Positions 49,859-59,374 of a stretch of 64,000 nucleotides of DNA are shown here, piece by piece. Numbering within the stretch: the stretch's first letter is position 1; each line of letters starts with the position of its first letter. The translations under genes were made by a program, and so were the position numbers. The notes beneath the pieces were generated by a model. That model searched no databases. It was not told where the DNA came from and was given only the letters and a program-made list of their open reading frames with translations. Origin of the DNA: Candidatus Hydrogenedentes bacterium ADurb.Bin170 (lineage in GTDB: Bacteria; Hydrogenedentota; Hydrogenedentia; Hydrogenedentales; CAITNO01); the NCBI GenBank assembly GCA_002070275.1, contig MWCY01000016.1:1-64000 (forward strand), written 5' to 3'.

Positions 49859-51580
49859 ATGCCCATCTGGCTCGGTATAAATGAAGATCTGTTTGATTCC
49901 GGTGTTGCCTTGAGTGACGGCGAATCTGTTCTGTTCGCATCCAATGAAGAACGTTATTCCCGTCGTAAAAACGAGGGCGGTTTTCCGCACCGCGCTCTGG
50001 AATCTCTCTTCCAGTATACGGGTATTGCTCCGCAGGATGTTGATTACATATGCATGTCCGGGCTCATGACACCGCCTCCGCCTGTACGGCTCCTCCCCCG
50101 ATCCCATCAATGGCTCTACAATGCCCGTCGCGAAAAGAAAGAATCGAGGCTGAGAAAGCTTCTGGATGACCTCACTTTTTACCTGCCTGTATCCCACACC
50201 TCGAACCGGTCACTGCTGCGGAAATGCTCGCTTCCTTTCCTGCCTTTCATGACCCGTATGGTGCTGCCCCATCCTTTAAAGAAGAAACCCCTGCGTTATG
50301 TGGAACATCATATAGGGCATGCTGCTGCCGCCTGGAAACTTTCCGGCTTTGAAGAAGCTCTGGTGCTGTCCGTCGATGGCATGGGTGACGGTTTATCCCT
50401 GCTTGTCCTGCAGTGCACACCCGGGCAGCCTATGCGCCGGTTGTGGGAAGTATCTTCCCGCGACAGTCTGGGACTCTTCTTTCAGGTTATGGCGGAAGTA
50501 TTCGGCTTTGTTTCCTGCCGTGATGAAGGCAAAATAACCGGTCTTGCTGCAAACGGCTCGTCGGAAAATGTGGATTTTCCCTTCCCTTTTGAATATGCCG
50601 AAGGAAGGCTCCGATTCACGGGTCAGTTCGGGTTTGGGCAACGGGGCATAGACTGGGCAAAGAAAATGCTTGGCGAACGCTATGCCCGTGAAGATCTGGC
50701 GGCGTGGGCGCAGGACAATCTCGAAAAATATGTAGTGCAGATTGCCCGGGATTTTTTAAGAAAGACAGGGCTGAGGAGACTGGCAGTCACGGGCGGTGTT
50801 GCCGCGAATGTAAAGCTTAACCAACGCCTTCACGAGATACCGGAGGTTGAGCAGTTGTTTGTTTTGCCTAATATGGGCGATGGAGGCCTTGGACTGGGCG
50901 CTTTATGTGCTCATGATGCAGTTGCCCCGCATCGCGTGCCCGATGTGTTCTGGGGTGAATCCTATACAGATGCCGAAATTAAATCTGTGCTGTCACAGTC
51001 CGGTCTTCCCTACCGACGCGTAGAGGCCATTGAAAACACAATCGCCGACCTGCTTGTCAAAGAATTTCTTGTTGCGCGTTTTACCGGGCGTATGGAATGG
51101 GGACCCCGCGCTCTGGGCAACCGCTCAATTCTGGCGAAAACGACGGACAGCAAAGTGGTCACCCGGCTGAACGCTCTTCTTCAGCGCAGTGACTTTATGC
51201 CCTTCGCACCTGCTGTGCTCGCCGAAGATCTGGACTTATACTGTCTGAACACAGGCGCAGGGCGCCACGCCGCTGAATTCATGACTGTCTGCTTCGATTG
51301 CACGGAAAAAATGAAACAGGAGAACCCTGCCATTGTTCATGTGGACGGCACAGCGCGCGCTCAGGCAGTAAGTGCCGGAGCGAATCCTGATTTTTATAAG
51401 ATCCTGAAAGCCTTCAAAGATATTTCCGGAAGCAGCGTTCTTCTCAACACCAGCTTTAACGTCCACGAAGAGCCCATTATTCGAACACCGGAAGAAGCGA
51501 TTACCGCTTTTAAAAAAGCACGGCTTGATTATCTTGCAATCGGCCCCTTCCTCGTAGACGGCTTTCCCATCTGCAGATAA
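49859..51580 (+). CDS. NodU/CmcH-family carbamoyltransferase
   Basis: A 573-residue enzyme that would transfer a carbamoyl group from carbamoyl phosphate, through carbamoyl-AMP, to a hydroxyl of a sugar or natural product. The kinase-like domain has the metal-binding HHIGHAAAAW and LVLSVDGMGDG; GGVAANVKLNQ follows. The C-terminal adenylate domain shows MEWGPRALGNRSILA and LLNTSFNVHEEPI. In the usual N-terminal HDS[SA] motif the His is Phe here (LFDSGVAL). Length fits the family. The neighbour is a radical SAM gene, suggesting joint tailoring of a sugar, lipid or small molecule. GGAG lies before the ATG. Confidence 0.9.
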   Translation: MPIWLGINEDLFDSGVALSDGESVLFASNEERYSRRKNEGGFPHRALESLFQYTGIAPQDVDYICMSGLMTPPPPVRLLPRSHQWLYNARREKKESRLRKLLDDLTFYLPVSHTSNRSLLRKCSLPFLPFMTRMVLPHPLKKKPLRYVEHHIGHAAAAWKLSGFEEALVLSVDGMGDGLSLLVLQCTPGQPMRRLWEVSSRDSLGLFFQVMAEVFGFVSCRDEGKITGLAANGSSENVDFPFPFEYAEGRLRFTGQFGFGQRGIDWAKKMLGERYAREDLAAWAQDNLEKYVVQIARDFLRKTGLRRLAVTGGVAANVKLNQRLHEIPEVEQLFVLPNMGDGGLGLGALCAHDAVAPHRVPDVFWGESYTDAEIKSVLSQSGLPYRRVEAIENTIADLLVKEFLVARFTGRMEWGPRALGNRSILAKTTDSKVVTRLNALLQRSDFMPFAPAVLAEDLDLYCLNTGAGRHAAEFMTVCFDCTEKMKQENPAIVHVDGTARAQAVSAGANPDFYKILKAFKDISGSSVLLNTSFNVHEEPIIRTPEEAITAFKKARLDYLAIGPFLVDGFPICR

Positions 51581-51736
51581 TACTCAGAAGACACCGACTA
51601 AAAAACCTCTGTCACATCTGCATAAAAAAAGGAGTTTCTGCTTTTATCTTTGGATTTATGAAGTGTCTTTGTGTATGGTATGAAATCTTCAGTTACAGCA
51701 CTGGTTTCAACTTTTTACTTTTACAGGAATTTTGGC

Positions 51737-52972
51737 GTGAACAAATATTTCGCTATTCTTTTTCTCATGCTTATTGTTGCGTTCTCTGCCGATGCGGGCG
51801 AATCGCCACAGTTCCGCGGACCCTGGCGGGACGGGCGCTTTGATGAAAGTAAACTTCTTACGACATGGCCTGAGGAAGGGCCGCCCTGCCTGTGGACAAC
51901 ACACGGACTGGGGCACGGCTATTCTTCTCCGGTGATCGCTGACGGAAAAATTTATATACCTGGCATGATTGATGAAGCCACCGCGGGAATTTTTGTGCTG
52001 AATCTCTCAGGCGAAATTGAACGAGTCATCCCTGTCGGTATTGAAACCGAAGACACCCAGGCACCAGGACCGCGGTCGACTCCGACCCTTGACGGGGATC
52101 GCCTTTATATGCTCTCAGGGCTTGGTGAACTCTTCTGCCTGAATATCGCTTCCGGAGAAAAAATCTGGAGCGTTAATATTCTTGAGCGTTTCAAAGGTCC
52201 GAATATTATGTACACATTGGCTGAATCCCTGCTGGTTGACGGCGACCGGGTCATTTGCACGCCGGGCGGAGCAGATGCAGGGCTCGCTGCTCTCGACAAA
52301 TATACCGGGGAAACTGTATGGACAACGCCGGGTTTTACCGATGAGGCCTCCTATTGCGCACCGATTATCTACACACACAAGGGCCGGCGCCTGCTGCTTA
52401 CTGAAACTGCGAATTATCTTGTCTGTCTGGATGCGAAAAACGGCTCTTTCCTCTGGAAAATGGAGCATCCTACCCGCGACGGGATTCATGCGGTAACGCC
52501 TCTTTATCTGGATGGTCTGATTTATTATACGGGCGGCTACGAAGCGGAAAGCGGGGCTGTTCGCCTTTCAGATGACGGCAGCAGTTACGAAAAAGTCTGG
52601 CAGGACAACTTGCTGGACTGCCAGCATCACGGTGTAGTGCTGCATGAAGGTTATCTGTATGGAACCAGCCACATGCGCGGCAATCATCTGGTTTGCATCG
52701 AGATGAAAAGCGGCGAAATCATGTGGATAGCGAAAGATGTAAAACAGGGTGTCGTCATTTACGCCGATAATATGCTGTATATTTATGAAGGACCGACACG
52801 AGGCATCGTCCATCTGGTGAAAGCGGATCCAACAGCGTTTCACCACGCCGGCTCTTTTCGAATCACGGAAGGCGATGGCAGACACTGGGCACATCCTGCT
52901 ATTGCCGACGGCATCCTTTATATCCGGCATGGTGATGCCGTCATGGCTTATGATCTTCGTTCAAAGCCATAA
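51737..52972 (+). CDS. Secreted PQQ-propeller protein (BamB-like)
   Basis: A 411-residue exported beta-propeller. GTG 51737 with upstream CAGGAA gives a signal peptide (KYFAILFLMLIVAFSADAG); a GTG at 51671 or ATG at 51680 would place 20 extra residues ahead of it. The mature protein starts PQFRGPWRDGRF, typical of PQQ-like proteins in PVC-type bacteria. Repeated blades show the pattern DGDRLYMLSGLGELFCLN, YTGETVWTTPG and AKNGSFLWKMEHP, with the Trp-docking motif. It could be an electron-transfer enzyme or a structural protein; no clear cofactor residues seen. Confidence 0.8.
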   Translation: MNKYFAILFLMLIVAFSADAGESPQFRGPWRDGRFDESKLLTTWPEEGPPCLWTTHGLGHGYSSPVIADGKIYIPGMIDEATAGIFVLNLSGEIERVIPVGIETEDTQAPGPRSTPTLDGDRLYMLSGLGELFCLNIASGEKIWSVNILERFKGPNIMYTLAESLLVDGDRVICTPGGADAGLAALDKYTGETVWTTPGFTDEASYCAPIIYTHKGRRLLLTETANYLVCLDAKNGSFLWKMEHPTRDGIHAVTPLYLDGLIYYTGGYEAESGAVRLSDDGSSYEKVWQDNLLDCQHHGVVLHEGYLYGTSHMRGNHLVCIEMKSGEIMWIAKDVKQGVVIYADNMLYIYEGPTRGIVHLVKADPTAFHHAGSFRITEGDGRHWAHPAIADGILYIRHGDAVMAYDLRSKP

Positions 52973-53180
52973 GAACGCTCAGCGTTGAAAAACGCATCTG
53001 CAGGCTGCATGCGGCCTCTGTTGCTGTTTCAGAGATATTTAATATAAGACTTTGCTCCGGGGTCTTTCTTCCTGTCTGCAGGGAATATGCTAACTGTCGG
53101 TATTCCTTGTATCTAAAACACGCTTTTTTAAATAATGTTAGGAAATATTGCTAGTCTTTAAAGAAAGTCTGGGAAATTCG

Positions 53181-55001
53181 ATGCTGTTTTCATACAATGC
53201 TTTTAAGCGCATACCTTTTTATTCTGCTCTGATTCTTTTTGCTGTGTCCTGGGGTGCTACGGCTCTGTCGGTAGACAATGCCCTTGACAGTGCACGCAGA
53301 AGGCTGGCTGAAAACTATGAACTCAGTCAATTGCGATCGATGACACCACAGCAAATTATGGAGCAGCTGACTGAGGAAGAATGCGCTGCCTTTGCCAATG
53401 AGCACATCCGCTTTCAGATCAACTGCCCGGCAAAAGTTTACGTACTCTACGACAGTCGTTTTGAAGAGAAAGGCCCCTTTGAAGCTTTCTGGCTGAAGGA
53501 CCATGCTTTTGAGCGTACTGATGTGCAGGTGTCCAGTGACGGCGATTATTTTGTTGGCTACGCCCGGGATTTTGATGCCGGAGCCGTCGGACTGGGGATC
53601 AATTCTTTTTCAGGAAACTACCTCCACTATTTCATCGCCGTACAGCCGCTCCGGAAGGAAGACACCCTCACTATTTCCGGAATTTACCCTCAAAGCATCC
53701 GGACAGCAGCATTCCAGAAAGGCGTCCGCCCTTATACGCACCCTGAATGGCAGCCCATTGACAGCTATTCTCCTGCACTGGAAGGGGCAACGCTGCTTCA
53801 GGTGGATGCCCGGTGGCGGCGCACCACCAAACTGCTCGACTTTTTTGCGGAAACAGACTACCCCGCCTCGCCCCGGCCGGACAATATAATTCTCACCTGG
53901 AGCAGCGATCCCCGGTATACCCAGAGCATCCTATGGCGTACGAGTGAGGAGTCCCGGCAAGGCGCTGTTGCTTATATGAAAAAGAAAGACTACAGGCACT
54001 TCACCCCCGGTGCACCTGTTATAAAAGAAGCGCAATCGCTCCGCCACGAATCCATACATCTCTTGAACCAGCCCGTCATCTATACCCATACTGCCACGCT
54101 GACAGATCTGGAACCGGACACTTCCTATGTTTATGCAGTCGGAGACGGCTCATCGGACGGCTGGTCCGCATTGAACGAATTTACAACAGCTCCGGATAAA
54201 GAAGCCCCTTTCTCCTTCATCTATATGGGAGACGTTCAGGTCGGCTATCCCCGATGGCGTAGCCTTCTCGAGCGTGCGTGGCAGGATCAGCCCAATGCGC
54301 GATTTTACATGCTTGCCGGAGACAACGTAAATCGTGGCGTGGATCGCAATGAATGGGATGCGTTTTTTGCACACACAACGGGCGTTTTTGATCATCGTGT
54401 TGTGGTACCCGCTCTCGGAAACCACGAATATATTGGCGGCGATCCGACACTTTTTGAAGATTTTTTTGTCCTGCCTGAAAACGGGCCGGAAAATATTGCA
54501 CCCGAACATTGCTTTTCTTTTGAGTACAGCAATGCTCTATTTGTTATAGTGGATACCAATCTGCTCCCGGAGGAATACGTCGGATGGCTGGATGAAACGC
54601 TGGGACAAAGTCATGCGGTGTGGAAATTCGTCATGATGCACCACCCGCTATACAGTTCAGGGATCAACCGGGACAACGTCTGGCTCCGGGATACGCTGCT
54701 TCCCGTCTTTGATCGACACCATGTGGACATGGTGCTGCAGGGCCATGACCATGCTTATTTGCGCACAGGTCCCATGCGGGACAATCAGAAAGCGGAGCGT
54801 CCGGCGGACGGAACTTATTATGTTGTTTCCGTGTCCGGAACAAAACTGTACAAACTTGCCGACCGACCCTATGCAGACGTTGCCTATGAACACCTGTCTA
54901 CCTATCAGGTCATCGACCTGCAGCTGAATCCGCCACGGCTGGTCTATCGCTCTTTTGACGTGGACGGCAATATGAAAGATGAAGTCATCATAGAAAAATA
55001 A
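53181..55001 (+). CDS. Secreted purple-acid-phosphatase-like metallophosphoesterase
   Basis: A 606-residue protein with a signal peptide (FYSALILFAVSWGATALS). ATG 53181 is used; the open frame to 53148 has no ATG. Residues about 230-345 resemble the fibronectin-like N domain of purple acid phosphatases (LTDLEPDTSYVYAVGDG). The metallophosphatase domain has all metal motifs: IYMGDVQVG, LAGDNVNRG, PALGNHEYIG, MMHHPLYSSG and LQGHDHAYLR. It would hydrolyse phosphate esters in the periplasm. Residues 30-220 are an extra helical and beta region I do not recognise. Exact substrate unknown. Confidence 0.88.
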   Translation: MLFSYNAFKRIPFYSALILFAVSWGATALSVDNALDSARRRLAENYELSQLRSMTPQQIMEQLTEEECAAFANEHIRFQINCPAKVYVLYDSRFEEKGPFEAFWLKDHAFERTDVQVSSDGDYFVGYARDFDAGAVGLGINSFSGNYLHYFIAVQPLRKEDTLTISGIYPQSIRTAAFQKGVRPYTHPEWQPIDSYSPALEGATLLQVDARWRRTTKLLDFFAETDYPASPRPDNIILTWSSDPRYTQSILWRTSEESRQGAVAYMKKKDYRHFTPGAPVIKEAQSLRHESIHLLNQPVIYTHTATLTDLEPDTSYVYAVGDGSSDGWSALNEFTTAPDKEAPFSFIYMGDVQVGYPRWRSLLERAWQDQPNARFYMLAGDNVNRGVDRNEWDAFFAHTTGVFDHRVVVPALGNHEYIGGDPTLFEDFFVLPENGPENIAPEHCFSFEYSNALFVIVDTNLLPEEYVGWLDETLGQSHAVWKFVMMHHPLYSSGINRDNVWLRDTLLPVFDRHHVDMVLQGHDHAYLRTGPMRDNQKAERPADGTYYVVSVSGTKLYKLADRPYADVAYEHLSTYQVIDLQLNPPRLVYRSFDVDGNMKDEVIIEK

Positions 55002-55058
55002 GAATAGCGTGGCATTTCGTTTCAGGAATCAACTTCAACTAACCCGGGAAATTTTTCC

Positions 55059-56003
55059 ATGAGCAAAGGTTTGTTTGCGCAAAACATTATTGCAGTCATT
55101 TGGGACTTTGATAAAACACTGTCTCCCCACTATATGCAGACACCTCTTTTTCAGCATTACAACGTGGATGAATCTCAGTTCTGGAAGGAAGTGCAGGCGC
55201 TCCCCGCTTACTATAAAAAGGCAGGCATCACTGTTCATCAGGACACCTGTTATCTGGGGCACCTTTTGACCTATGTCCGCGCAGGGATTATGAAGGGTCT
55301 GTCCAATGCTCTGCTCCGGGAAATGGGCAAAAAAATTGATTTTTACCCGGGGATTCCGGATATTTTTGATCGCCTGAAAAAAATTCTGGACTCACAGAAA
55401 TATCAGGAGATTGATCTGCATCTGGAGCATTACGTTGTCAGCACCGGGCTCGCCGAAATGATCAGGGGTTCGGTTGTTGCTGAACACCTGAGCGGCATAT
55501 GGGCAAGCGAGTTTATCGAAACACCTGCCGCCCCTGCATTCAATCCTGACACCTCGCCGGAGCCCGGAGAAATCACGCAACTTGCTGGATGCCTGGACAA
55601 TACGACCAAAACACGCGCCATTTTTGAAATTAACAAAGGAGTGAATAAAAAGGAAAATATCTCCGTGAATGACACAATCCCGGAGTCAGAACGGCGCGTG
55701 CCCATCAAAAATATGATCTATATTGCAGACGGGCCAAGCGATGTACCCAGCTTTTCTGTCATCTGTAAACATGGTGGAAAAGCCTTCGCTGTATACGACA
55801 CGGATTCCACGGCACGCTTTTCCCAGGTGGATGATCTGCAACGGAGCGGCCGCGTGGATTCCTACGGGCCAGCCGACTACAGAGAAGGTGGACATACGGA
55901 CATGTGGCTCAAAAAGTACATCACGGCCATCGCTGACCGAATCGTTGATGAAAGGCGGCAGGCTTTGGAGAAACAAATTGGTAAAGGGCCTCAGCATCTG
56001 TAA
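55059..56003 (+). CDS. HAD-superfamily phosphatase
   Basis: A 314-residue HAD hydrolase. Motif I is WDFDKTLS with the nucleophile and acid Asp pair; motif II lies near YVVSTGLAEMI; motif IV is IADGPSDVPSF. Between about residues 165 and 215 there is an extra loop rich in Pro, Thr and Asn not usual for the core fold. It has no signal peptide, so it acts in the cytoplasm, most likely on a small phosphorylated compound. It starts 57 nt after the metallophosphoesterase gene and 60 nt before the DUF6807 gene, so all three may be cotranscribed. Confidence 0.85.
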   Translation: MSKGLFAQNIIAVIWDFDKTLSPHYMQTPLFQHYNVDESQFWKEVQALPAYYKKAGITVHQDTCYLGHLLTYVRAGIMKGLSNALLREMGKKIDFYPGIPDIFDRLKKILDSQKYQEIDLHLEHYVVSTGLAEMIRGSVVAEHLSGIWASEFIETPAAPAFNPDTSPEPGEITQLAGCLDNTTKTRAIFEINKGVNKKENISVNDTIPESERRVPIKNMIYIADGPSDVPSFSVICKHGGKAFAVYDTDSTARFSQVDDLQRSGRVDSYGPADYREGGHTDMWLKKYITAIADRIVDERRQALEKQIGKGPQHL

Positions 56004-56063
56004 TCAAAAGCACGATAATTCCACGTTCTGCAATAGAACATTTGCCAAAAGGAGCTGTCCGCT

Positions 56064-57020
56064 ATGAACACTCTCTGCCTGCTTGCATCGGCACTGCTCG
56101 CTATTCAGTCCGCATTCACTATGGAAGATGACGGTACAGCGCTCTCCCTGTATGAAAACGGAAATCCCGTGCTGGTTTACCACTACGGCCTGGTCAAACC
56201 TGCCTGGCCTGTGCCGGAACATTATACACGGGGCTGCTATTTCCATCCGCTATACGGCCTTAATGGGGAAATACTGACCCAGGACTTTCCTATCGACCAT
56301 TTCCATCACCGCGGCCTTTTCTGGGCGTGGCCGGACAGCCTGTCGGGTGATAGAAAGATTGACGTATGGATTCTGAAAGATGCCAGGCAGCATCATGTGT
56401 CCTGGATCAAAAAAGAGCCTGGAACGGAAAGTGCATTCTTTGCGCTGGTTAATCACTGGGCTTTTGACGATACGCCAGACACAGCAATCATGGAAGAAAA
56501 AGTGACGTTTGAGGTAGCTCCCGAAAAAGAGAACCACCGGTTCCTTGATTTTACACTGACCTTTACGAACGTCAGTGACGCTGTTTTAACTTTACGGGGC
56601 GCAGGTACAGACAACAAAGGCTATGGAGGATTCTGCTTCCGGCCCGATGCCGCCCGAAAACCTTTTATTTTCAGATCGGCACAGGGTATTTCAGAAGAAG
56701 ATGCCCTGATGCTGAATTCTCCCTGGGCGGACATTTCTTTCCCGGAAAAACCGGGCGGAAATATCTATTCAGGTGTTGCTATTTTTCAGCATCCCGGCCT
56801 GCCCGGGTTCCCTCATACAGGATGGATTCTCAGGCATTACGGCTTTTTAGGGCAATCCTGGCCCCATGTCCGGGATCATGTGATGCAGCCGGGCGATTCC
56901 TTCACGTTAAAATACCGTCTGGTCATCCATCGCGGGACTGGCGAGGATGCAGGCATAGCGTCACTCTTTCAGGAATATCTCTCTGAATGTTCTTCCACGA
57001 ACGACACCCGCACCCCCTAA
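56064..57020 (+). CDS. DUF6807 (PmoA-like) secreted protein
   Basis: A 318-residue, all-beta protein with a short signal-like N-terminus (TLCLLASALLAIQSA). Seen are the DUF6807 marks YTRGCYFHPLYGLNGE, DHFHHRGLFWAW, and TGWILRHYGFLGQSWPH. Homologues in Planctomycetes and relatives are often labelled PmoA family because of a naming accident and have no tie to methane oxidation. They are often near sugar-handling genes; a role as a galactose-mutarotase-like or lyase-like protein is plausible. It is followed 15 nt later by queA. Confidence 0.8.
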   Translation: MNTLCLLASALLAIQSAFTMEDDGTALSLYENGNPVLVYHYGLVKPAWPVPEHYTRGCYFHPLYGLNGEILTQDFPIDHFHHRGLFWAWPDSLSGDRKIDVWILKDARQHHVSWIKKEPGTESAFFALVNHWAFDDTPDTAIMEEKVTFEVAPEKENHRFLDFTLTFTNVSDAVLTLRGAGTDNKGYGGFCFRPDAARKPFIFRSAQGISEEDALMLNSPWADISFPEKPGGNIYSGVAIFQHPGLPGFPHTGWILRHYGFLGQSWPHVRDHVMQPGDSFTLKYRLVIHRGTGEDAGIASLFQEYLSECSSTNDTRTP

Positions 57021-57035
57021 TAAATCGGACGCCCC

Positions 57036-58058
57036 ATGAAAAGTTCTGACCTCGACTATAAACTGCCCGAATCGCTTATCGCTCAATATCCGGCGGAGAA
57101 AAGAGACGCTTCCCGGCTCATGATCATCGATCGCAACAGCGGTCGTATTCAGCTGGATGTTTTTGAAAATATGCCGGACTATCTGAATCCGGGTGATTGC
57201 CTTGCGCTGAATGACACCAGGGTCATACGTGCCCGGCTGCACGGGCGAAAAGAAACAGGCGGTGCGGTAGAGATTTTTCTTCTGCAGGAACTGAGTGACG
57301 GCGGATGGTCTGCACTGGTTCGCCCTTCTGCCAAAGTACGGGCGGGTGCAAAGATTCTCTTCCCTGCCGGTCTGGAAGCCGTCGTGGCTGAAACGCTGCC
57401 GGGCGGGAAGCGACGTGTATTTTTTAACGGTGAACAGGTTATTTCCCGGCTGGAGGAGGCAGGAGAAATTCCTTTGCCGCCTTATATACACCGCAAAGAG
57501 TCCGATCATAATGACACAACACGCTATCAGACCGTGTATTCGAAGCATCCCGGAGCAGTTGCGGCACCGACGGCCGGGCTCCATTTCACAGAGAATGTTT
57601 TCAGGAAGCTGGCCGCTGCGGGCATCGAGAAAGCATATCTTACCCTGCATGTAGGCTACGGCACTTTCAAGCCTATTCAGGCGGACAGGCTCAGTGACCA
57701 TCAGGTAGATCAGGAAGAGTACATTTTTCCGGAAGAAACGGCTCAAAAACTGAATGACACAAGGCACTGCGGACATAAAGTTGTTGCCGTAGGGACGACC
57801 TGCACCCGTGTGCTAGAATCCTGTTATTCCGATGGCAAATATAGCGGCGGAAACGGAAGCACCGATTTATATATTTTTCCACCCTACACATTTCGGGCTG
57901 TGGATGTTCTGCAGACTAATTTCCACCTGCCGCGCTCAAGCCTGCTTGCTCTGGTTTGCGCTTTTGCCGGCAGAGAACTGCTGATGGACGCCTACCATCT
58001 CGCAATTAAAGAACAGTTCCGTTTCTATTCTTACGGCGATGTCATGCTCATTCGCTGA
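57036..58058 (+). CDS. queA: S-adenosylmethionine:tRNA ribosyltransferase-isomerase
   Basis: A 340-residue QueA, which uses S-adenosylmethionine to convert preQ1 at the wobble base of tRNA to epoxyqueuosine. Typical stretches are LPESLIAQYPAEKRDASRLM, LNDTRVIRARLHGRKETGG, PPYIHR, RYQTVYSKHPGAVAAPTAGLHF (split by this note), HVGYGTFKPIQ and NFHLPRSSLLALVCAFAG. Length is normal. It probably shares a transcript with the DUF6807 gene. queC is in the window at 30713, but tgt and queG are not. Confidence 0.97.
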   Translation: MKSSDLDYKLPESLIAQYPAEKRDASRLMIIDRNSGRIQLDVFENMPDYLNPGDCLALNDTRVIRARLHGRKETGGAVEIFLLQELSDGGWSALVRPSAKVRAGAKILFPAGLEAVVAETLPGGKRRVFFNGEQVISRLEEAGEIPLPPYIHRKESDHNDTTRYQTVYSKHPGAVAAPTAGLHFTENVFRKLAAAGIEKAYLTLHVGYGTFKPIQADRLSDHQVDQEEYIFPEETAQKLNDTRHCGHKVVAVGTTCTRVLESCYSDGKYSGGNGSTDLYIFPPYTFRAVDVLQTNFHLPRSSLLALVCAFAGRELLMDAYHLAIKEQFRFYSYGDVMLIR

Positions 58059-58084
58059 GAAAGCCCCAAACGCCTTTCTCTCTT

Positions 58085-58114
58085 TTGATATTCCGGCAAA
58101 CAGTTTTTTATACT
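58085..58114 (+). promoter_or_regulatory. Promoter of the second DegT-family gene
   Basis: -35 TTGATA (58085-58090), an 18-nt spacer and -10 TATACT (58109-58114). A second TATACT at 58168-58173 with a weaker -35 may be a tandem start. Confidence 0.55.
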
Positions 58115-58206
58115 GTAAAGGAAATGGCGGGCAGGAGGCATTTTACCTTTTTTAAAGACACTGACCGTATACTGCCTGTTGGATCAGTTCAGGAGCAAGC
58201 CTAAAA

Positions 58207-59316
58207 ATGACAATTCCCATGGTGGATTTGCGTGCCCAGTATCACGCTCTCCGCAAAGAGATAGAAAAAGCAGTGCTTTCCGTTCTGGAGCGGCAACAGT
58301 TCCGGGGTGGCAGCGACGTGGAATCCTTCGAAAAAGCATTGGCTGATTTTGCGGGAGTAAAACATGCTCTCGGGGTTTCCTCCGGGACAGATGCGCTGCT
58401 GCTTCCGTTAAAAACTCTGGATCTTCAGCCGGGCGACGAAGTCATCACGACGCCTTTCACCTTTTTCGCTACAGCCGGCGCTATCGTAAATGCAGGCGGT
58501 ATTCCTGTATTTGCCGATATTCTTCCCGACACTTTTACGGTGGATCCGCAGTCGGTCCGCCAATTAATTACTCAGAAAACGCGCTGCATCCTGCCCGTCC
58601 ATCTGTACGGACAGTGTGCCGATATGGACGCTTTAACCGGCATCGCCACGGAGTACAATCTTCCCATTATCGAAGATGCGGCGCAAGCACTGGGTACTCG
58701 CATGAATAACCGGCAGCCCGGAAACTGGGGAATCGCTGCAGCGTTAAGTTTTTATCCCACCAAAAATCTGGGCGCCGCCGGAGAAGGAGGTGCCATCCTT
58801 ACCAATGATGATGCGCTGGCGGAAAAACTGCGTATGCTGCGCTGCCACGGGGCAAGCGCCCTCTATCAGCATGCGCTGGTGGGAACCAACAGCCATTTAC
58901 ATACAATTCAGGCGGCTGTACTGGCAGTAAAACTGAAATATCTGGCACAGTGGAACGAAAAGCGCCGTGAAAAAGCCGCTTATTATACGCAATGCCTGAA
59001 GGATGTACCCGGCATTATCCCGCCCGTGGAACAGGATGGCATGTATCATGTCTATCATCAGTATGTAATTCGCATACCGCAGCGCGACCGTGCCCGGCAG
59101 CTGCTGGCTGACCGGGAAATAGGCAGCGGCGTTTTCTATCCGCTGCCGCTCCATCGACAGCCTTGTTTTCAGGCATATGTTTCAGCGAAGGCTTCCTGCC
59201 CGGAAGCGGAAAGAGCCTGCACAGAAGTGCTCGCTCTGCCTGTGTTTCCGGAGCTGACAACGGAGCAACAGGATCAAATCATCGAGGTGCTCCGGAATCA
59301 CTGCGCCTCTCTCTAG
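58207..59316 (+). CDS. DegT/DnrJ/EryC1/StrS sugar aminotransferase
   Basis: A 369-residue PLP enzyme of the usual family length. It starts IPMVDLRAQYHALR. Seen are SSGTDALLLPLK, TPFTFFATAGAI, IIEDAAQALG with the PLP-binding Asp, and the internal aldimine lysine in FYPTKNLGAAGEGG. This form matches enzymes making UDP- or dTDP-amino sugars for lipopolysaccharide or other surface glycans. AGGAG lies before the ATG. The gene stands behind its own promoter and is followed 58 nt later by a sugar isomerase-like gene. Confidence 0.93.
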   Translation: MTIPMVDLRAQYHALRKEIEKAVLSVLERQQFRGGSDVESFEKALADFAGVKHALGVSSGTDALLLPLKTLDLQPGDEVITTPFTFFATAGAIVNAGGIPVFADILPDTFTVDPQSVRQLITQKTRCILPVHLYGQCADMDALTGIATEYNLPIIEDAAQALGTRMNNRQPGNWGIAAALSFYPTKNLGAAGEGGAILTNDDALAEKLRMLRCHGASALYQHALVGTNSHLHTIQAAVLAVKLKYLAQWNEKRREKAAYYTQCLKDVPGIIPPVEQDGMYHVYHQYVIRIPQRDRARQLLADREIGSGVFYPLPLHRQPCFQAYVSAKASCPEAERACTEVLALPVFPELTTEQQDQIIEVLRNHCASL

Positions 59317-59374
59317 TTGCGTACAGCCCGGGCAGTGTCTGCCGGCTTATGGCATACCCACAAGGAGTCCACGT

